A stretch of 64,000 bases of DNA, taken from NCBI RefSeq assembly GCF_003063375.1, contig NZ_NERY01000001.1, positions 124,001-188,000 on the forward strand, written 5' to 3'. The translations under genes and the position numbers were made by a program. Below the pieces are notes generated by a model. The model was not told the DNA's origin. It searched no databases and was given only the letters and a program-made list of their open reading frames with translations. Positions 27,889-37,604 of the stretch are shown one piece after another (the stretch's first letter is position 1; each line of letters opens with the position of its first letter). Source of the stretch: Limnohabitans sp. MMS-10A-178. Its GTDB lineage: Bacteria > Pseudomonadota > Gammaproteobacteria > Burkholderiales > Burkholderiaceae_C.

Positions 27889-28386
27889 TTAAGTTTTGAG
27901 AGGCATGCTCATCACCACCGCAGACTCGCGAGTGGTTCGCCCAGCAGGATAGTAATCTTTTCTCACGCCAACTTGCTGGAAGCCAAAACTTTTGTACAAA
28001 CTCAAAGCGGGTGCATTGCTTTCTCGCACTTCAAGCCACAAAAATTTTGCGCCTTGGGCTTGAGACCACAAGCTCAGTGATTGCATCAAACAACGTGCCC
28101 AGCCTTGCCGCTGAAATGCGGGGGCGACGGTAATGTTGAGCAAGTGAACTTCGTCAATGACCTGCATGGCCACAAAGTAGCCGATCAACTGATCCTCGGC
28201 CACCAAGCGATGCGCCACATAACCGGCCTTCAAGGCGTCTTTGAAATTGCCCCATGTCCAGGGATGGCTGTAAGCGGTTTGCTCCACGGCCACCACCGCT
28301 GGTAAATCGGCCTCCGTCATGGTGAGCAGTTCCACCTTGAGCGCAGGCGTCAACATTTGTTTGAGCTCTGGCGGCCACAGGTTCAT
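27889..28386 (-). CDS. rimI: Ribosomal protein bS18 alanine N-acetyltransferase RimI
   Basis: A GNAT-fold acetyltransferase of 165 residues with the acetyl-CoA loop QRQGWARCLMQ and LEVRESNAPALSLYKSFGF, the RimI signature. It acetylates the N-terminus of ribosomal protein S18 in E. coli. It overlaps tsaB by 4 bp, a very common bacterial pairing. Confidence 0.93.
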   Translation of the reverse strand: MNLWPPELKQMLTPALKVELLTMTEADLPAVVAVEQTAYSHPWTWGNFKDALKAGYVAHRLVAEDQLIGYFVAMQVIDEVHLLNITVAPAFQRQGWARCLMQSLSLWSQAQGAKFLWLEVRESNAPALSLYKSFGFQQVGVRKDYYPAGRTTRESAVVMSMPLKT

Positions 28387-29207
28387 GTTGGCGGGAGGCT
28401 GGTTGAAATAGTCGATGCACTGGCTTTGGCCAGTTTGATGGCGTCGCGCTCAGCCGTGGTTTGCGCCACTTTGTCGCGAATGTAAAGAGGCTGAACCCAT
28501 TCTGGCGCCACAGCTTGCTCACTCAACCACAAGGCCGGCGCCATGCGCAGCAAGGCCAGCGCATGCGGCACGGCAGCCACACAGCGCAAGTAAACACTGT
28601 TTAACTCTAACTCTTGCAGCGAAAAGCGTTCTTTGTAAACCTCGAAACCATTGCCGGCCACGACCAACCGAGGCAAGCTCAATTGGCTCAATTGGCACAA
28701 CTGCGCAGCCATCGCTTCGGGCGCGCCAACCTGCAAAGGCTGTACACAGGTCCAAAGTGCGGAAGCCGCCTGCCACCTGTAAACACCCAAGTAAACCTCA
28801 CTCATCCTAGCGTCCATCACCGAAGCGATGTGCACATCTTCTAATGGGTTGAAAGGCTCAGTGTCTTGCGCATCAAGAAGCGCCTGTCTGGCATCTTCCG
28901 CTACAGCCTTCAGACTGTCTACGGGAATGACTTTCAAGTTTGCGCCCAAAGCCAGACCTTGAGCCACCGCACAGGTCGTTCTCAACCCAGTGAAAGAGCC
29001 CGGTCCTTGACCCACCACCAAGGCTGTCAAATCAGACAATTGCATCTGCGCTTGCGCGAGCAACTGGTGAATACTGGGAATCAATTGTGCCGAGGCATTG
29101 GAGCCTCCCACGCCATGGTGGTGCCAAGTTTGATGGCCATTCGACAAGGCCACCGACATCATGTCGGTGCTGGTGTCAAAGGCTAAAAATTTCAAAGCTG
29201 AGGTCAT
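28383..29207 (-). CDS. tsaB: tRNA threonylcarbamoyladenosine biosynthesis protein TsaB
   Basis: Partner of TsaD and TsaE in making t6A37 of ANN-decoding tRNAs. The start at 29207 gives MTSALKFLAFDTSTDMMSVA, the usual TsaB N-terminus; the frame continues upstream to an ATG at 29318, but that part overlaps the neighbour. The 274-residue form has the ASKHA-like GQGPGSFTGLRT motif. The tsaC gene for the same pathway lies at 33817-34809. Confidence 0.95.
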   Translation of the reverse strand: MTSALKFLAFDTSTDMMSVALSNGHQTWHHHGVGGSNASAQLIPSIHQLLAQAQMQLSDLTALVVGQGPGSFTGLRTTCAVAQGLALGANLKVIPVDSLKAVAEDARQALLDAQDTEPFNPLEDVHIASVMDARMSEVYLGVYRWQAASALWTCVQPLQVGAPEAMAAQLCQLSQLSLPRLVVAGNGFEVYKERFSLQELELNSVYLRCVAAVPHALALLRMAPALWLSEQAVAPEWVQPLYIRDKVAQTTAERDAIKLAKASASTISTSLPPT

Positions 29208-29211
29208 GGCT

Positions 29212-30174
29212 TCAAGGTTTGGGAAATGAGGATTTGGCCACGGCTTGGCGCACACCAAACAATATACCGCTTGTGACCAATGCCAAACCCACCCACAAAT
29301 TCCAGGACAAAGGTTCACCCAAAAATACCACTGCGCCCAATGCCGACAAGCCAGGCACCAGCGCTGTGATCATGGTGGACTTGACGGGGCCAAAAGTGCG
29401 AATCATTTGCGTGAAGGTAATGCCTGAAATGACCACCGAGCCCACGCCCTGAAAGGCCGCTTGAAACACAATTTCAGACCACGCCGCTTGTGCCATGTGG
29501 CTGGGCAGCACATTCAGATAAACCAACAAGGCATAAGCGGGCACAAAGCTCACGAAAGCAAATGCCGTGATGGCCATGGTTGCCCGCACCGGATCCAAAC
29601 CATATCGACGCACCATGACGCTGTAGGCCGACCAACACAAAGCCGCCGCCATGAACAAAAGGTCACCAATCCAAACATCACCACCATCAAAGGCTTGGAG
29701 CAGACTCATGCCGCCCACCAAAATATCGCCACACACAATCATGAGCAAACCAATGCTGCGGTTCATGCCAATTTGCTCGCGCAAAAAAAGCCACATCAGC
29801 AAAGTGGTCCAAAGCGGCAAACTGCCTGGCAAGAGCACAGAGGCGTGGCCCGCAGGCGCATAAAAAAATCCAATGTAGGCCATCACGGCATACAACAATC
29901 CCCCAAACAAGCCCGCCTGCACCGTGATGCGCAAAGGCAATGGCGACAGGCCCCACAAAGAACCCACTTTTTCGCCGCGCTGTCGGGCTTCCCGCATGAG
30001 CCACCATGTCCAAGGCAGCAAGACACTGCTGGCGCCCAAAATTCGGGCACACGCAATGTCCAAAGGCAAGAGCACGTGAGATGCCGAGGCCCGCGCCACG
30101 ACGATGAAAGAAGACCAAATGAGAACAGTGATCACGGCCGCCAAAGGGCCGATGCTGCGTTGAGAAAATGCCAT
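29212..30174 (-). CDS. EamA-family (DMT) transporter
   Basis: A ten-helix inner-membrane transporter. The ATG at 30174 (MAFSQRSIGPLAAVITVLIW) is chosen because the 28 residues before it in the open frame are Cys/Pro-rich and not membrane-like; this gives 320 residues. It ends 4 bp before tsaB and may lie in the same operon. It diverges from dacB with 38 bp between starts. Substrate unknown. Confidence 0.9.
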   Translation of the reverse strand: MAFSQRSIGPLAAVITVLIWSSFIVVARASASHVLLPLDIACARILGASSVLLPWTWWLMREARQRGEKVGSLWGLSPLPLRITVQAGLFGGLLYAVMAYIGFFYAPAGHASVLLPGSLPLWTTLLMWLFLREQIGMNRSIGLLMIVCGDILVGGMSLLQAFDGGDVWIGDLLFMAAALCWSAYSVMVRRYGLDPVRATMAITAFAFVSFVPAYALLVYLNVLPSHMAQAAWSEIVFQAAFQGVGSVVISGITFTQMIRTFGPVKSTMITALVPGLSALGAVVFLGEPLSWNLWVGLALVTSGILFGVRQAVAKSSFPKP

Positions 30175-30212
30175 GTCCCAATGATACGTGCAAGGGCGGC
30201 TAGACTTCAGGC

Positions 30213-31724
30213 ATGCGCACACTCTGCTTTCAGGCTTTTCTTCAAACGGTTTTGGCACTGGTTTTGATCCTGGTTATGGCCTTATTTTTGGCATGCCCCA
30301 ACTTGGCCCTAGCAAACAAACCCCAAGCTGCGCAAGCTGAGAGATCACAACTGCCAGAGCCTGTTGCTCAGGCCTTCAAGCAAGCCCAAATTCCGTTGAG
30401 TGCCGTCAGCATTGTGGTGGCTCCGCTGAGCAATGTGTCTCCCAACGCCGCCCTGCCCAAGCCCCGCTTGAGTCTTCATGCCAACGCAGAGATGAACCCT
30501 GCCTCCGTCATGAAACTCATCACGACTTCTGCGGGGCTCTCGCTTTTAGGGCCCGATTTCACTTGGCGCAACAAAGTGTTCATTGATGGCCCCGTCAAAG
30601 ACGGCGTGTTGCAGGGCAATTTGTTTTTGAAGGGAAGTGGCGATCCCAAATTGGTTGTCGAACGGCTTCAAGCACTGCTTCAAGATGTGATGGCCAAAGG
30701 CATTCGCGACGTAAAAGGCGACATCATTTTGGACAGCAGTGTGTTTGATCTGCCTGCCAAAAATCCGGCCAGCTTTGACGATGAACCGCTTCGACCTTAC
30801 AACGTCGCGCCGCAAGGTCTGTTGTTGAACTTCAATGCCATGCTGTTCAAGTTCACCCCCGATGCCACACGCAACGAGGCCAAAGTGGAGAGTGAGCCGC
30901 CGTTGGCCAATGTGCAATTGCCAAGCAGCGTGCCATTGTCAGCGGGTCCGTGCCAAGATTGGCGCACCCAACTTCGCGCCGACTTCTCTCAAGCCGACAG
31001 CGTGCGCTTCAATGGCGCCTACCCCAAAGCATGCGGAGAGCAAAAGTGGCCCGTGGCTTACATCGAACCGCAAAGCTTTGCACCTCGAATGGTGCAGGCC
31101 ATGTGGCGTCAAGCGGGTGGACTGCTCAAGGGCCAGGTTCGGCATGGCAGTGCGCCTGCAAACGCTTCGTTGTGGCACGAAGCACAGTCGCTGCCCTTGA
31201 CCGATATCGTGGCAGATATCAATAAGTTTTCCAACAACGTGATGGCGCAACAACTTTTTCTAACGCTCTCCAGCCAGCAAGACAGGGGCAACTTTGCGGC
31301 GTCAAAGCAGACCGTTTTGAAATGGTGGTCGCAAAACTTAAAAGGCCATAGCCTGCCGGTTTTAGACAACGGCTCTGGCCTATCGCGCGATGAGCGCAGC
31401 AATGCTCAAGCTCTCAGCGCCTTGCTGCATTTGGCAGCACAAAGCCCTTACGCAACCGCCTTGCAAAACTCTTTGGCCATTGCAGGCGTGGATGGCACTG
31501 TGGTCCGTTTGAAAGACCGGCAACCCAACTCGGTTGCCATTGGGCGAGCGCTTCTCAAGTCTGGCAGCCTGCGTGATGTGGCTTCTTTGGCAGGCTACGT
31601 CGATGGCTTGAGCGGCAAGCGCTATGTCTTTGTGGTCATCGTGAATCATCCCAATGCCAATGCCGCTCGTCTGGCCTTCGACCGCTTGCTTGAATGGACC
31701 GTCAAGGATGAGAAAAAGTCTTAG
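30213..31724 (+). CDS. dacB: D-alanyl-D-alanine carboxypeptidase/endopeptidase (PBP4, DacB)
   Basis: A periplasmic class C penicillin-binding protein that trims and opens peptidoglycan cross-links. The 503-residue precursor has a signal peptide ending near ALA (about residue 34). Active-site motifs are SVMK at 98-101, SNN at 340-342 and KSG at 449-451; the last is usually KTG, a conservative change. The large insert between the first two motifs is typical of PBP4. It is probably monocistronic. Confidence 0.94.
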   Translation: MRTLCFQAFLQTVLALVLILVMALFLACPNLALANKPQAAQAERSQLPEPVAQAFKQAQIPLSAVSIVVAPLSNVSPNAALPKPRLSLHANAEMNPASVMKLITTSAGLSLLGPDFTWRNKVFIDGPVKDGVLQGNLFLKGSGDPKLVVERLQALLQDVMAKGIRDVKGDIILDSSVFDLPAKNPASFDDEPLRPYNVAPQGLLLNFNAMLFKFTPDATRNEAKVESEPPLANVQLPSSVPLSAGPCQDWRTQLRADFSQADSVRFNGAYPKACGEQKWPVAYIEPQSFAPRMVQAMWRQAGGLLKGQVRHGSAPANASLWHEAQSLPLTDIVADINKFSNNVMAQQLFLTLSSQQDRGNFAASKQTVLKWWSQNLKGHSLPVLDNGSGLSRDERSNAQALSALLHLAAQSPYATALQNSLAIAGVDGTVVRLKDRQPNSVAIGRALLKSGSLRDVASLAGYVDGLSGKRYVFVVIVNHPNANAARLAFDRLLEWTVKDEKKS

Positions 31725-31781
31725 CCCAGATTGGTAGTTACCCCATCACCGCCTCGCTTGGGCCTGCTTAAGATGAAACAC

Positions 31782-31801
31782 AAAAGAACGAGCGTTCTTT
31801 T
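31782..31801. promoter_or_regulatory. Inverted repeat, possible TetR-type operator for the esterase/OmpW pair
   Basis: AAAAGAACG and CGTTCTTTT are perfect 9-bp arms separated by only AG. The GAACG-N2-CGTTC core resembles sites of TetR-family repressors. It lies 50 bp upstream of the esterase ATG and 57 bp after dacB. A weak hairpin terminator for dacB is the alternative (four-base loop, AT-rich stem). No TetR gene is in the window. Confidence 0.45.
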
Positions 31802-31851
31802 TCAGTGCGTCTTTTAAGCAAATTAAAACAATTCATACAAAGAGGTGAAAG

Positions 31852-33066
31852 ATGAAATCCATGAAGTGGAAACTTGCACTACTGGCCACCGCTACTGCTG
31901 CAATTGTGGCGGGTTGTGGTGGTGGTGGTGCCGATTCAACCAGCCAGCGCGCCGGAATCACATCGGTCAAAGTGATGGGCGATAGCCTGTCCGACAGCGG
32001 CACGTTCAAAGGTATTCCTGGTTTTGGCCGCATGTTCTCAGTGCAAGACAGTGCCAGCGAACCCAACACAGTATGGACTGAACGCATTGCAGCCTTGCTG
32101 GGCACACCTCAACTGTGCAGTTTTTTCAGATTCACAGGCACCACTTTCGTTCCTAATTCTGTAACGGGTTGCACCAATTTTGCTGTGGGCGGTGGCCGCA
32201 TCAACAACTTCGACCCAGCTTCAGGCGCAGGTAACTCACCGCTGTCCATCACCTTTCAATTGCAAACAGCCAGCGCTGCCGGCAATTACAAAAGCTCCGA
32301 CTTGTTGCTCGTGGATGGCGGTGGCAATGACGCGGCCGATTTAGTGGGTGCCTTTTTGGCAGCCGGCACCGATAGCGGCGTTAGTTTTGCTCGCATGACA
32401 GGGACTTTGCTCCCCCCGGCCACACTAAACCCCTTGTTAGCAGGCGGTCAAACTGGTTTGGCACAAGCTGGCGGCCTGTACATGGTGGCCTTGGCCGACA
32501 TGTTTTATGACAGCATCAAAAGAACAGCTTTAGACAAAGGCGCTGAGAAAATCGCCGTGCTGAACATGCCAGGCATTACCAAAACCCCTCGCTTCCAAAT
32601 GGCTCTGGCTGGTGTGGCGGCAGCCAGTGGTGGCGGTACGGCGGGGGCAGCCGTGCGAGCTCAATCTGAAGCCTTGTTTGTATCTTGGGTCGAAGCTTTC
32701 AACTCAAGATTAGCAACCAAAGTTGCTGGCGACAAGCGCATTCTTTTGGTTGACTTCTACACAGCCTTCAACGATCAAATTGCCAACCCTGCGCAATATG
32801 GTTTGACCAACGTCACCACGCCAGCCTGTCCAATCGTGCGCGACGCCCAAGGACAACCGGTCCTATCAGGTGGACTGCCAACCTACAACTTCCAAACTTG
32901 TACTGCGGCTGCGCTTTCCGCCATGACACCGCCTCCTGGCGCAACGGGCGGCACCAACTGGTGGCAAACCTATGCCTTCTCTGACGGCTTCCACCCCACC
33001 CCCTTGGGCTACCAGTTGCTGAGCCAATTGGTTGCAAAGTCATTGTCCACAGCGGGCTGGCTGTAA
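31852..33066 (+). CDS. SGNH/GDSL-type esterase lipoprotein
   Basis: A predicted lipid-anchored serine esterase of 404 residues. The signal peptide ends in IVAGC, so Cys22 would be lipidated. Block I is VMGDSLSDSGTF with the nucleophile at S45, block III GGGNDAAD lies near 156-163, and the catalytic Asp/His pair is DGFHPT at 378-383. This resembles autotransporter-type or extracellular SGNH esterases, but there is no beta-barrel. The substrate is unknown; lipid esters are likely. It is followed 21 bp later by an OmpW-family gene, so the two probably form one unit. Confidence 0.9.
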   Translation: MKSMKWKLALLATATAAIVAGCGGGGADSTSQRAGITSVKVMGDSLSDSGTFKGIPGFGRMFSVQDSASEPNTVWTERIAALLGTPQLCSFFRFTGTTFVPNSVTGCTNFAVGGGRINNFDPASGAGNSPLSITFQLQTASAAGNYKSSDLLLVDGGGNDAADLVGAFLAAGTDSGVSFARMTGTLLPPATLNPLLAGGQTGLAQAGGLYMVALADMFYDSIKRTALDKGAEKIAVLNMPGITKTPRFQMALAGVAAASGGGTAGAAVRAQSEALFVSWVEAFNSRLATKVAGDKRILLVDFYTAFNDQIANPAQYGLTNVTTPACPIVRDAQGQPVLSGGLPTYNFQTCTAAALSAMTPPPGATGGTNWWQTYAFSDGFHPTPLGYQLLSQLVAKSLSTAGWL

Positions 33067-33087
33067 TTTACGCAAAGGAGAAACACC

Positions 33088-33771
33088 ATGAAATCTAAAT
33101 TCTGCTTTGCGCTTTCAGCGATCACTGCACTGACCTCACTTGCCCTTAGCACTTCAGCACAAGCCCAATCGCAAGGAAGCTGGCTGATTCGCGGTGGCAT
33201 CGTGCAACTGGCACCGCAAGTTACCAGCGGCACGCTTTCTGCACCGTCTTTGCCTGGGGCTGAAACCAGCGTTGGCAACAGCACGCAACTTGCGGGCGGC
33301 GTCACTTACATGTTGAGCAACAGTGTGGCCATCGATCTGCCCGTGGCCTTGCCGTTCAAGCACAACCTGTATGGTGCTGGCAGCATTGCCGGTGTGGGCA
33401 AAATTGGTGACACCAAAGCCATTCCCGCCACCGTCATGGTGCAGTATCGTTTTGGTGAAGCTGGTGCCTTGTTTCGCCCATTTTTGGGTCTTGGCGTCAC
33501 TTATGCCAAGTTTGACAGCGAGCACTCAACGGCTACCTTGTCTGGCCTCACAGGTGGCACCCCCAAGAACCCCACCACGCTCTCGATTCAATCTAAATTT
33601 GCACCCACCTTCCAATTTGGCGGTTCTTACAAAATAGATGAGCGTTGGTTTGTTGATGGTGCCATTAGCAAAACGCCCTTGAAAACACGCAACACTTTGT
33701 CGACAGGCCAAACCTTGGACATTGAACTCAACCCCATTGGCATTAGCTTGGGTGTGGGCATGCGTTTCTAA
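33088..33771 (+). CDS. OmpW-family outer membrane protein
   Basis: A 227-residue precursor with a signal peptide ending in AQA (about residue 27) and an eight-stranded barrel of the OmpW/AlkL family, which passes small hydrophobic molecules. It ends in GVGMRF with the terminal Phe required for BAM recognition. An AAAGGAG site precedes the start. Pairing with a surface esterase suggests uptake of the ester-derived hydrophobic product. A strong terminator follows. Confidence 0.93.
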   Translation: MKSKFCFALSAITALTSLALSTSAQAQSQGSWLIRGGIVQLAPQVTSGTLSAPSLPGAETSVGNSTQLAGGVTYMLSNSVAIDLPVALPFKHNLYGAGSIAGVGKIGDTKAIPATVMVQYRFGEAGALFRPFLGLGVTYAKFDSEHSTATLSGLTGGTPKNPTTLSIQSKFAPTFQFGGSYKIDERWFVDGAISKTPLKTRNTLSTGQTLDIELNPIGISLGVGMRF

Positions 33772-33784
33772 AACTGACCTCCCC

Positions 33785-33813
33785 AAAAAGCACCTTTCGA
33801 GGTGCTTTTTTTT
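33785..33813 (+). terminator. Bidirectional intrinsic terminator between ompW and tsaC
   Basis: AAAAAGCACC (33785-33794) pairs with GGTGCTTTTT (33801-33810) around TTTCGA, with T residues to 33813. The A-run on the other side gives the minus strand a shorter T-tract, so it can also serve convergent tsaC. Confidence 0.93.
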
Positions 33814-33816
33814 GGC

Positions 33817-34809
33817 TCAAGCAGCCGCTCTTTGAAGGCGATCTCGCACGCCTTCCCAATCGGGCGTATTGGGGGGCGTTTCAATCCAAATGGTGCGCAC
33901 GCCGCGTGCGTCAAAGTCGCGAAGCACGCCAAACACATCGTGTGCAGCTTGCTTTGCATTGCCTGGCATGGCGCGCCAAAACAAGCCGCCACCCATCAGG
34001 TCTGGTGAAGGTTTCTGTACCGACCACAAACCCAGGTTTTGCGTGTGTGGGCCCAAAGCTTCTAATGCCTTTTGCCAATCGAGGGGGCTCATCAGCCGCA
34101 CTTTGGCAGCCGGTGCGTAATGCGATGCCAAGGTACCAGAGGCGCGCGGAGCTTCTGCTTCTAACGATTCTGGGCTTACCAGTTTCAAGCCGCAGGCCTG
34201 CTCAATTTGCGCTCTGCCGATGTGGCCGGGGCGCAGCAACACGGGCACGCCCCGGGTGCAATCGACAATGGTGGACTCAATGCCCACCTCGCATTCACCA
34301 CCATCCAAAATCAAGAGCGCATCGCCAAATTCTGATTGCACATGGGCGGCAGAGGTGGGGCTCACACGGCCAAACAAATTGGCACTGGGCGCGGCCACAC
34401 CCCACACCCCTTTGTCTGCGCAAGCCTTCAGCACTTGATGCGCCAAAGGGTGCGAGGGGCAGCGCAAACCCACAGAATTTTGTCCGCCTGCTGCTGCAGT
34501 CGCCATGTGTTCATGTCGAGGCAAGATGAGTGTGAGTGGGCCGGGCCAAAAATGCGCCATCAAAGCTTGCGCAAACACGGGCACGTCACTGGCAAATTTT
34601 TTGACTGCATCGGCCGATGCCACATGAACGATCAAAGGATGATTAGATGGCCGGCCTTTGGCTTTGAAAATTTTGGCCACGGCACTTGCATTGCTGGCAT
34701 CGGCTGCCAAGCCATACACTGTTTCTGTAGGCAAACCTACAAGCTCGCCTGCACACAAAGCATCAACAGCTTGTTGCACATTCAAGGGAAGAGCGCCAGA
34801 AATGATCAT
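33817..34809 (-). CDS. tsaC: L-threonylcarbamoyladenylate synthase (TsaC/Sua5)
   Basis: Makes threonylcarbamoyl-AMP from threonine, bicarbonate and ATP for tRNA t6A. The 330-residue protein has an N-terminal YrdC domain (GLPTETVYGLAADA, SNHPLIVHV) and a C-terminal Sua5 domain, so it is the long Sua5 type. It ends the minus-strand purE-purK-tsaC group, 33 bp after purK. Confidence 0.95.
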   Translation of the reverse strand: MIISGALPLNVQQAVDALCAGELVGLPTETVYGLAADASNASAVAKIFKAKGRPSNHPLIVHVASADAVKKFASDVPVFAQALMAHFWPGPLTLILPRHEHMATAAAGGQNSVGLRCPSHPLAHQVLKACADKGVWGVAAPSANLFGRVSPTSAAHVQSEFGDALLILDGGECEVGIESTIVDCTRGVPVLLRPGHIGRAQIEQACGLKLVSPESLEAEAPRASGTLASHYAPAAKVRLMSPLDWQKALEALGPHTQNLGLWSVQKPSPDLMGGGLFWRAMPGNAKQAAHDVFGVLRDFDARGVRTIWIETPPNTPDWEGVRDRLQRAAA

Positions 34810-34842
34810 GGTTCGGTAACTCAGCTGCAGTCTGTGCGCAAC

Positions 34843-36000
34843 TTAAAAAGCCTCGATGCCCAAAATGGCTGCGGCCTTCAGGGCCACTTGGCGCACCTCT
34901 GAAATGGAGGCCCCTGTTACATTGAGGTGCCCCATTTTGCGAGCTTTGCGCGCTTGTGTTTTGCCATACAGATGCAAATGGGTGCCAGGCAATGCCAGCA
35001 CAGCAGCCCAATCGGGTGTGCGCATTTTGCTCTGGCCATCAAACCACACATCGCCCAGCAAATTGAGCATGATGGCCGCGCTGTGTTGGCGAGGCTGCGT
35101 TAAGGGCAAACCGGCCAAGGTGCGCACTTGCAAATCAAATTGCGATTGATCACACGCATCAAGCGTGTAGTGGCCGCTGTTGTGCGGGCGTGGCGCCATT
35201 TCATTGACCACCATGCTGCCATCTTGCAGCACAAAAAATTCTACGCACAAAACACCAACGTAATTCAAGCCATTGGCGATGGCGCGCGCCGCAGCAATCG
35301 CTTGCGTCTGCAATGCGTCAGGCAAGTGGCCTTCATAAACTTCGGTAACGGCCAAGATACCATCGCGGTGCAAATTTCGTTGCACCGGAAAATTCACCAT
35401 CTGTCCATCGCGCCCGCGCGCCACAATGACGGAGCACTCGAGCGCAAGAGGCAACATCTTTTCAAGTACGCAAGGCACTTGCTTCAAGTCTTGCCATGCC
35501 TGGCGCAAAGCCTGAACATCTTTAACGCGCACTTGCCCTTTGCCGTCATAGCCCATGCGCGCAGTTTTTAAAATGCCGGGCAGCAAGTTTTGCAACGAAG
35601 CGGCTTCCAATTGATCGGCAGATTCAATGGCCGCGTAGGGTGCACAAGCGACACCACATTGACCAAAGTGCGCTTTTTCTGCCAGCCGGTCTTGCGCAAT
35701 AGCAACAGCCTCAGCGCCAGGTGCAACAGGCCTCTGTTTGGCCAATTCGCGCAGCGCAGGCGCGGGAACGTTTTCAAATTCGGTGGTGATGGCTGCACTG
35801 CATGCCGCCAATTGTTTCAAGCCTTCAGGATCGGTATAAGCCGTTTGAATGTGGCGATGACTTACCAAACCTGCAGGGCTGTTGGCATCGGGATCGAGCA
35901 CTGCCGTGAAATATCCCATGCTTTGCGCTGCATGCACAAACATCCGGCCCAACTGGCCGCCACCCATCACACCCAAGGTGAGCGGTTCAGCGCCGCTCAC
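34843..36000 (-). CDS. purK: 5-(carboxyamino)imidazole ribonucleotide synthase PurK
   Basis: An ATP-grasp enzyme that carboxylates AIR to N5-CAIR in purine synthesis. The 385-residue protein has [17 protein letters not shown] at the N-terminus and the ATP-grasp [14 protein letters not shown] block. It overlaps purE by 4 bp; the next step is catalysed by PurE. Confidence 0.97.
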   Translation of the reverse strand: MSGAEPLTLGVMGGGQLGRMFVHAAQSMGYFTAVLDPDANSPAGLVSHRHIQTAYTDPEGLKQLAACSAAITTEFENVPAPALRELAKQRPVAPGAEAVAIAQDRLAEKAHFGQCGVACAPYAAIESADQLEAASLQNLLPGILKTARMGYDGKGQVRVKDVQALRQAWQDLKQVPCVLEKMLPLALECSVIVARGRDGQMVNFPVQRNLHRDGILAVTEVYEGHLPDALQTQAIAAARAIANGLNYVGVLCVEFFVLQDGSMVVNEMAPRPHNSGHYTLDACDQSQFDLQVRTLAGLPLTQPRQHSAAIMLNLLGDVWFDGQSKMRTPDWAAVLALPGTHLHLYGKTQARKARKMGHLNVTGASISEVRQVALKAAAILGIEAF

Positions 36001-36515
36001 GCGCCACCCACTGGCGGCAAGCTCATGGCTTGTGCTGCAGCCGTTTGATCTTGTCTGAATTTTTCCAACTTGGCTTGCAAAACTGCATCGTGCTGTGCCA
36101 GCATGGCCACGGCAAACAAAGCGGCGTTGGCAGCGCCGGCGGCGCCAATGGCAAATGTGGCCACGGGAATGCCTTTGGGCATTTGCACAATGCTGTGCAG
36201 CGAGTCGACGCCTTGTAAATGCTTGCTGGCCACTGGCACGCCCAACACAGGCACTACAGTTTTAGCCGCTAACATACCGGGTAAGTGCGCAGCACCGCCA
36301 GCGCCCGCAATGATGGCCAACAAGCCACGCTCCAAAGCTGTTTCGGCATAAGTGAACATTTCGTCGGGCATTCTGTGGGCAGATACCACTTTGGCCTCAT
36401 GATCGATGCCAAACTGTTGGAGAATCTGTACTGCGTGTTGCATCGTGTCCCAGTCAGAACTGGATCCCATGACCACGCCAATGCGGGTTTTGGCTTTGGA
36501 TGCTGTGTTTGGCAT
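35997..36515 (-). CDS. purE: N5-carboxyaminoimidazole ribonucleotide mutase PurE
   Basis: Converts N5-CAIR to CAIR. The start at 36515 gives [20 protein letters not shown]; an ATG 39 bp upstream only adds unrelated residues. The conserved MGSSSDW and SAHRMPDE motifs and the GGAAHLPGM loop are present. The length of 172 residues is normal. It diverges from the thioredoxin-TPR gene. Confidence 0.97.
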   Translation of the reverse strand: MPNTASKAKTRIGVVMGSSSDWDTMQHAVQILQQFGIDHEAKVVSAHRMPDEMFTYAETALERGLLAIIAGAGGAAHLPGMLAAKTVVPVLGVPVASKHLQGVDSLHSIVQMPKGIPVATFAIGAAGAANAALFAVAMLAQHDAVLQAKLEKFRQDQTAAAQAMSLPPVGGA

Positions 36516-36609
36516 GTTTGGCTTAAATGAAGCGTTAAAGAAAAATTGTCTCAACTGAATTTCGGTTGAATCCTTGAATTTTAAGGTTTAGGCCATAGGT
36601 CTGGTAAAT

Positions 36610-37566
36610 ATGATTGATGTCACCATAGAAACTTTTGAAGCTGAGGTCATTGATGCCTCCATGACCACCCCTGTGCTGGTCGACTTTTGGGCGCCTTGGT
36701 GCGGCCCCTGCAAAACCTTGGGTCCCCTCTTAGAGAAGGTAGAAGTTGCCTACCAGGGCCGCTTCAAATTGGTCAAAATTGACTCTGACCAAGAACAGCA
36801 ATTGGCTGCCGCCTTTGGCATCAAAAGCATCCCCACCTGCGTGCTGCTCAAAAACGGCAAGCCCGTGGATGGTTTCATGGGTGCCGTGCCCGAAGGCAAA
36901 TTGCGCGAATTCCTAGACAAACACGTCCCTGGCGAAAACGAAGTGTTGGCCGAGGCCGAAGTGCAAGAAGCCGAAGCCTTGATGGAATCGGGTGACTTAG
37001 AAACCGCTCAAACCAAATTGCTTGAGGCCCTCCAAGCCAACCCCGCAAACGACGACGCCCGCTTTGAGTTGGTCAAGCTGCTGATCAGCATGGGCCAACT
37101 CGACAATGCGAGCACCGTGCTCAAACCCTGCCTCTCGCAAATCCCTCTGAAGCTGCGCTTTGAGGCCTTGAATCAGTGGCTAGAAGCTTTGGCATTTGTC
37201 ACCACCGACCCCATGGGCCAATGGCCGCTTGAAAAGTTTGATGCCCTCATTGCCGCCAACAAGCGTGATTTTGAAGCCCGCTATGCCAAAGCCCGTGTGC
37301 TGTTGGCCAGCGACGATTGGACTGGCGCCATGGACGAGCTGTTAGAAATCATCATGCGCGACAAAAAATGGAACGACGAAGCGCCGCGCAAAACCATGGT
37401 GGGCTTGTTGGAGCTGATGACCCCCGTTGCACCCAAAGGTGGCACCGATCACACTGGCAAATCTGCGGGCGGTATTGAACTCATGGGCAAAAGCGCAGTG
37501 CAAGAAGATCCGCAAGCGGCCATGGTGTCGAGCTACCGCCGCAAACTCAGCATGATGCTGAATTGA
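36610..37566 (+). CDS. cnoX: Thioredoxin-TPR protein, CnoX/YbbN type
   Basis: A 318-residue protein with an N-terminal thioredoxin fold (about 1-110) and C-terminal TPR helices (about 115-285). Here the active site is the full redox-active WCGPC at 30-34, whereas E. coli CnoX has a degenerate site; so both holdase and thiol-transfer roles are possible. It is a plus-strand gene placed between purE and purC on the minus strand. Confidence 0.9.
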   Translation: MIDVTIETFEAEVIDASMTTPVLVDFWAPWCGPCKTLGPLLEKVEVAYQGRFKLVKIDSDQEQQLAAAFGIKSIPTCVLLKNGKPVDGFMGAVPEGKLREFLDKHVPGENEVLAEAEVQEAEALMESGDLETAQTKLLEALQANPANDDARFELVKLLISMGQLDNASTVLKPCLSQIPLKLRFEALNQWLEALAFVTTDPMGQWPLEKFDALIAANKRDFEARYAKARVLLASDDWTGAMDELLEIIMRDKKWNDEAPRKTMVGLLELMTPVAPKGGTDHTGKSAGGIELMGKSAVQEDPQAAMVSSYRRKLSMMLN

Positions 37567-37604
37567 CCCTCTAAAGCCTATTCCAGCATAGGGGCGCCAG
37601 CGAA

